Positions 6,019 through 8,204 of a DNA stretch of 8,204 bases are shown here, one piece after another (position 1 is the stretch's first letter; each line of letters opens with the position of its first letter). The notes under the pieces are model-generated. The model made no database searches and was not told the DNA's origin. It was given only the letters and a program-made list of their open reading frames with translations. Source of the DNA: Saprospiraceae bacterium (GTDB lineage: Bacteria > Bacteroidota > Bacteroidia > Chitinophagales > Saprospiraceae). The DNA lies in assembly GCA_020436955.1 (NCBI GenBank), contig JAGQWW010000103.1, positions 1 through 8,204 of the forward strand. Reading direction: 5' to 3'. Both the position numbers and the translations under genes were made by a program.

Positions 6019-6921
6019 ATGATTTCCATTTGCATCCCTGTTTACAATTTTGATATCAGAACCTTGGTGAAGACTCTTCACCAACAGGCTGCACAATTAG
6101 GTTTAGACTATGAAATCATCCTTTTAGACGATGCTTCGGAAGACCAGTTTATCTTCCTAAACCGTGAGATTGCCGCTTTGGACCATGTAAGATGGATGGA
6201 ACTCCCAACCAATTTGGGACGGTCTAAAATCAGAAATCAACTTGCTTCCCTGGCTCATTTTCCGAATTTGATTTTCATGGATTGTGATTCGAAAGTGGTT
6301 GGAGATGACTATTTGAAAAATTATATAGAAGCTATCGATGCGGATGTTCAGGTTATTTGTGGAGGAAGAACGCACGAAACTACCCCACCACCTCCTCAGG
6401 AATACCTGCGATGGATATATGGGAAAAGCAGAGAGGAGAAATCCGCTGCAGAGCGTTCCCAACATCCCAATCACTCTTTCATGACAAATAATTTTTTAAT
6501 AAAAAGGGACCTTTTTGAGACCATAAAATTCGATGAAAACCTCAAAGGGTATGGCCACGAGGACAGTCTTTTTGGATTTGCACTTTTAAAAATGGGAATC
6601 ACCATTCATCATATTGACAATCCACTGGCCCATATTGGATTGGAGCCGGCTCCGGTTTTTCTCGCCAAAACTGAACAAGGCATCAAAAATCTGCTTTTCA
6701 TTTATCAAAGCTTTCCGGATTACAAAGAAATGATTGGAGGTATCAGGATACTCAAGGTGTTTCATACCTTAAAGAAATTGGGACTGCATAACATCATAGC
6801 CTGGAGGTTCAAGCAAAAAAAGGAAGCCTGGAAAAACAACCTGCTGGGACCTCATCCGGATTTACGCATATTTGACTGGTACAAATTGGGCTTAATTTGT
6901 ACCCTTGGCAAAGAAAAATAA
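6019..6921 (+). CDS. Family 2 glycosyltransferase
   Basis: A 300-residue cytoplasmic GT-A fold enzyme that would transfer a sugar from a nucleotide-sugar donor, probably for surface polysaccharide or glycolipid. The ATG at 6019 is chosen because it puts the first strand of the fold (ISICIPVYNF) right at the N-terminus, as is usual for the family. A TTG at 5959 would add 20 residues that match nothing in the fold. Visible motifs: EIILLDDAS (residues 32-40, nucleotide-binding Asp pair), ELPTNLGRSKIRN (61-73), IFMDCDS (DXD-type metal motif, D88 and D90), and KGYGHEDSLFGFALL (catalytic ED pair, E181 and D182). HIDNPLAHIGLE follows, common in Bacteroidota homologues. No membrane segments are evident. 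It probably forms an operon with the next gene, 12 bases downstream. Donor and acceptor cannot be told. Confidence 0.9.
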   Translation: MISICIPVYNFDIRTLVKTLHQQAAQLGLDYEIILLDDASEDQFIFLNREIAALDHVRWMELPTNLGRSKIRNQLASLAHFPNLIFMDCDSKVVGDDYLKNYIEAIDADVQVICGGRTHETTPPPPQEYLRWIYGKSREEKSAAERSQHPNHSFMTNNFLIKRDLFETIKFDENLKGYGHEDSLFGFALLKMGITIHHIDNPLAHIGLEPAPVFLAKTEQGIKNLLFIYQSFPDYKEMIGGIRILKVFHTLKKLGLHNIIAWRFKQKKEAWKNNLLGPHPDLRIFDWYKLGLICTLGKEK

Positions 6922-6933
6922 CCTGGATAGAAA

Positions 6934-8204
6934 ATGATTCGATTAAAAAATCTGCTGCTAACGGTTTTCAAAAATGTTACCAGAAGCATTGCCTTCTATC
7001 CTTCCCTTATCGCTATTTTCCTCGCCTTTTTGGCATTTTTTACCCTGTTTTTAGAGCAATACGGATACACTGAGATAGTTTATGAAAAGCTAAGTTTCCT
7101 GGTTATTTACGACATCGATACCGCTCGAACTTTATTAAGTGTGCTTATTGGAAGCACCATATCGCTTACCGTTTTTAGCTTTTCCATGGTGATGATCTTG
7201 CTGAACCAGGCAGCCTCCTACTTTTCGCCCAGATTGTTACCGGGACTTATTTCCAACAAAAGTCATCAAATTGTATTGGGATTTTATTTGGGCACCATCG
7301 CTTATTGTCTTCTTATTCTCATCAATATCAGTCAAAAGCCGGAAAGCAATTTCCCCGGTTTTGCTGTTTTATTAGCCATGGTATTGGGGCTTACCTGTAT
7401 GGGATTGTTTGTTTATTTTATCCACTCTATCTCTACCTCCATCCAGGCATCCAATGTACTGAGAAGGATTTATGATGACACTAAAAAAGATATCCAGGAT
7501 CTTTTAAACGAATCGAATGAAGAACCTGATGATGTCAAAGCTTCGGACATAGACATTAGTGAAACCTGCCTGGTTTCTAATCAAACCGGTTACCTTCAAA
7601 ACATCCAATCCCAAAGCTTGCTGGAGTTGGCGGTGAATCACGATTTTAAATTAAAAATGGATGTTGCCAGAGGCATGTTTGTCATGGAGCAGGTACCAAT
7701 TGCCTATCTTTCAAAAAGCCTCGACGATGATATGAAAAGTGAGATCCTCTCCTGCTTTTCTTTTTCTACTCGTGAATTGGTGAGGGAAAACTATGTCCTG
7801 GGGTTCAAGCAAATTACAGAGATTGCAGTTAAGGCAATGAGCCCGGGTATTAATGATCCCGGCACCGCACTTATCGCCATTGACTACCTCACCGAACTAT
7901 TTGCCGACCGGATGAAAGTCAAGGACCAGGAAGTATTATTTGATAAAAATGGAACTGCTCGCATCCTTTTCGACACGGTCAAATTTCGGGATTTGCTCTA
8001 CAATGTTTTTGCATCCCTAAGGCAATATTCCAAGCATGATGTGGTCATCGTCCAAAAGCTTTTGGTGATGCTTAAGTTTCTAAGTTATCAAAAAGGATTG
8101 TCGAAATACAAGGATGCTATAAAACAGGAAATTGAAAACCTGATGGAAGATGCTAAAAGTGCTATTGCTAATAAACACGATTTAAAGGTCATTGAAAACC
8201 TGGC
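6934..8204 (+). CDS. DUF2254 predicted membrane protein (C-terminus outside window)
   Basis: ATG at 6934, open to the right edge (423 codons plus two bases), close to the usual family length of about 420-450, so only a short tail is missing. Four hydrophobic helices are seen: residues about 19-40, 66-92, 112-131 and 140-163. A long soluble C-terminal part follows. Family hallmarks are NQAASYFSPRLLPGLISN after helix 2, LGFYLGTIAYC in helix 3, TGYLQNI at 218-224, and AVKAMSPGINDPGTAL, whose SPGINDP occupies 303-309 and is the most conserved stretch of DUF2254. The function of the family is not established. The 12-base gap after the glycosyltransferase suggests co-transcription. Confidence 0.9.
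   Translation, partial: MIRLKNLLLTVFKNVTRSIAFYPSLIAIFLAFLAFFTLFLEQYGYTEIVYEKLSFLVIYDIDTARTLLSVLIGSTISLTVFSFSMVMILLNQAASYFSPRLLPGLISNKSHQIVLGFYLGTIAYCLLILINISQKPESNFPGFAVLLAMVLGLTCMGLFVYFIHSISTSIQASNVLRRIYDDTKKDIQDLLNESNEEPDDVKASDIDISETCLVSNQTGYLQNIQSQSLLELAVNHDFKLKMDVARGMFVMEQVPIAYLSKSLDDDMKSEILSCFSFSTRELVRENYVLGFKQITEIAVKAMSPGINDPGTALIAIDYLTELFADRMKVKDQEVLFDKNGTARILFDTVKFRDLLYNVFASLRQYSKHDVVIVQKLLVMLKFLSYQKGLSKYKDAIKQEIENLMEDAKSAIANKHDLKVIENL

Noticed and set aside
6157..6474. Minus-strand ORF opposite the glycosyltransferase
   Set aside because: It lies wholly inside a gene with clear GT2 motifs and has no recognisable content of its own.
1..8204. CRISPR array, insertion sequence, tRNA or rRNA gene
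   Set aside because: No regularly spaced direct repeats, transposase motifs, or tRNA or rRNA-like sequence were seen.

Overview
The window comes from a bacterial chromosome or large contig of moderate to low G+C. The glycosyltransferase and DUF2254-type proteins, the weak or absent Shine-Dalgarno sequences and the single promoter-like TAnnTTTG box suggest Bacteroidota. That assignment is an inference from style; there is no rRNA or tRNA gene here to confirm it.

Left two thirds (1-5746, minus strand): a tight two-gene unit. The upstream gene (5339-5746) encodes a 135-residue protein that resembles the LecA/PA-IL calcium-dependent galactose-binding lectin fold. Five bases downstream starts a giant open reading frame (5333 to beyond base 1). 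I read it codon by codon and found no stop across 1777 codons, and it continues past the left edge. It encodes one polypeptide carrying, in order: an N-terminal region of about 210 residues, a complete subtilisin-like S8 protease, a complete metacaspase/caspase-like (C14) domain, a linker with a strongly basic patch, a second complete and divergent S8 protease, about 300 unrecognised residues, and the start of an alpha/beta-hydrolase of the CHAT-associated (DUF7379-like) kind. All three protease active sites look intact. Neither product has an obvious signal peptide, so both probably act in the cytoplasm. A three-protease plus hydrolase chain next to a lectin-like protein resembles a self-contained proteolytic cascade, possibly a defence or programmed-death system. 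That role is an inference.

Middle (5747-6018): a divergent intergenic region of about 270 bases with two inverted repeats. One, with 8-base arms, lies just upstream of the lectin-like gene.

Right third (6019-8204, plus strand): a 300-residue family 2 glycosyltransferase, followed after 12 bases by a four-helix DUF2254 membrane protein that runs off the right edge. These look like ordinary housekeeping or surface-polysaccharide genes and have no evident link to the protease unit beyond the shared intergenic region.
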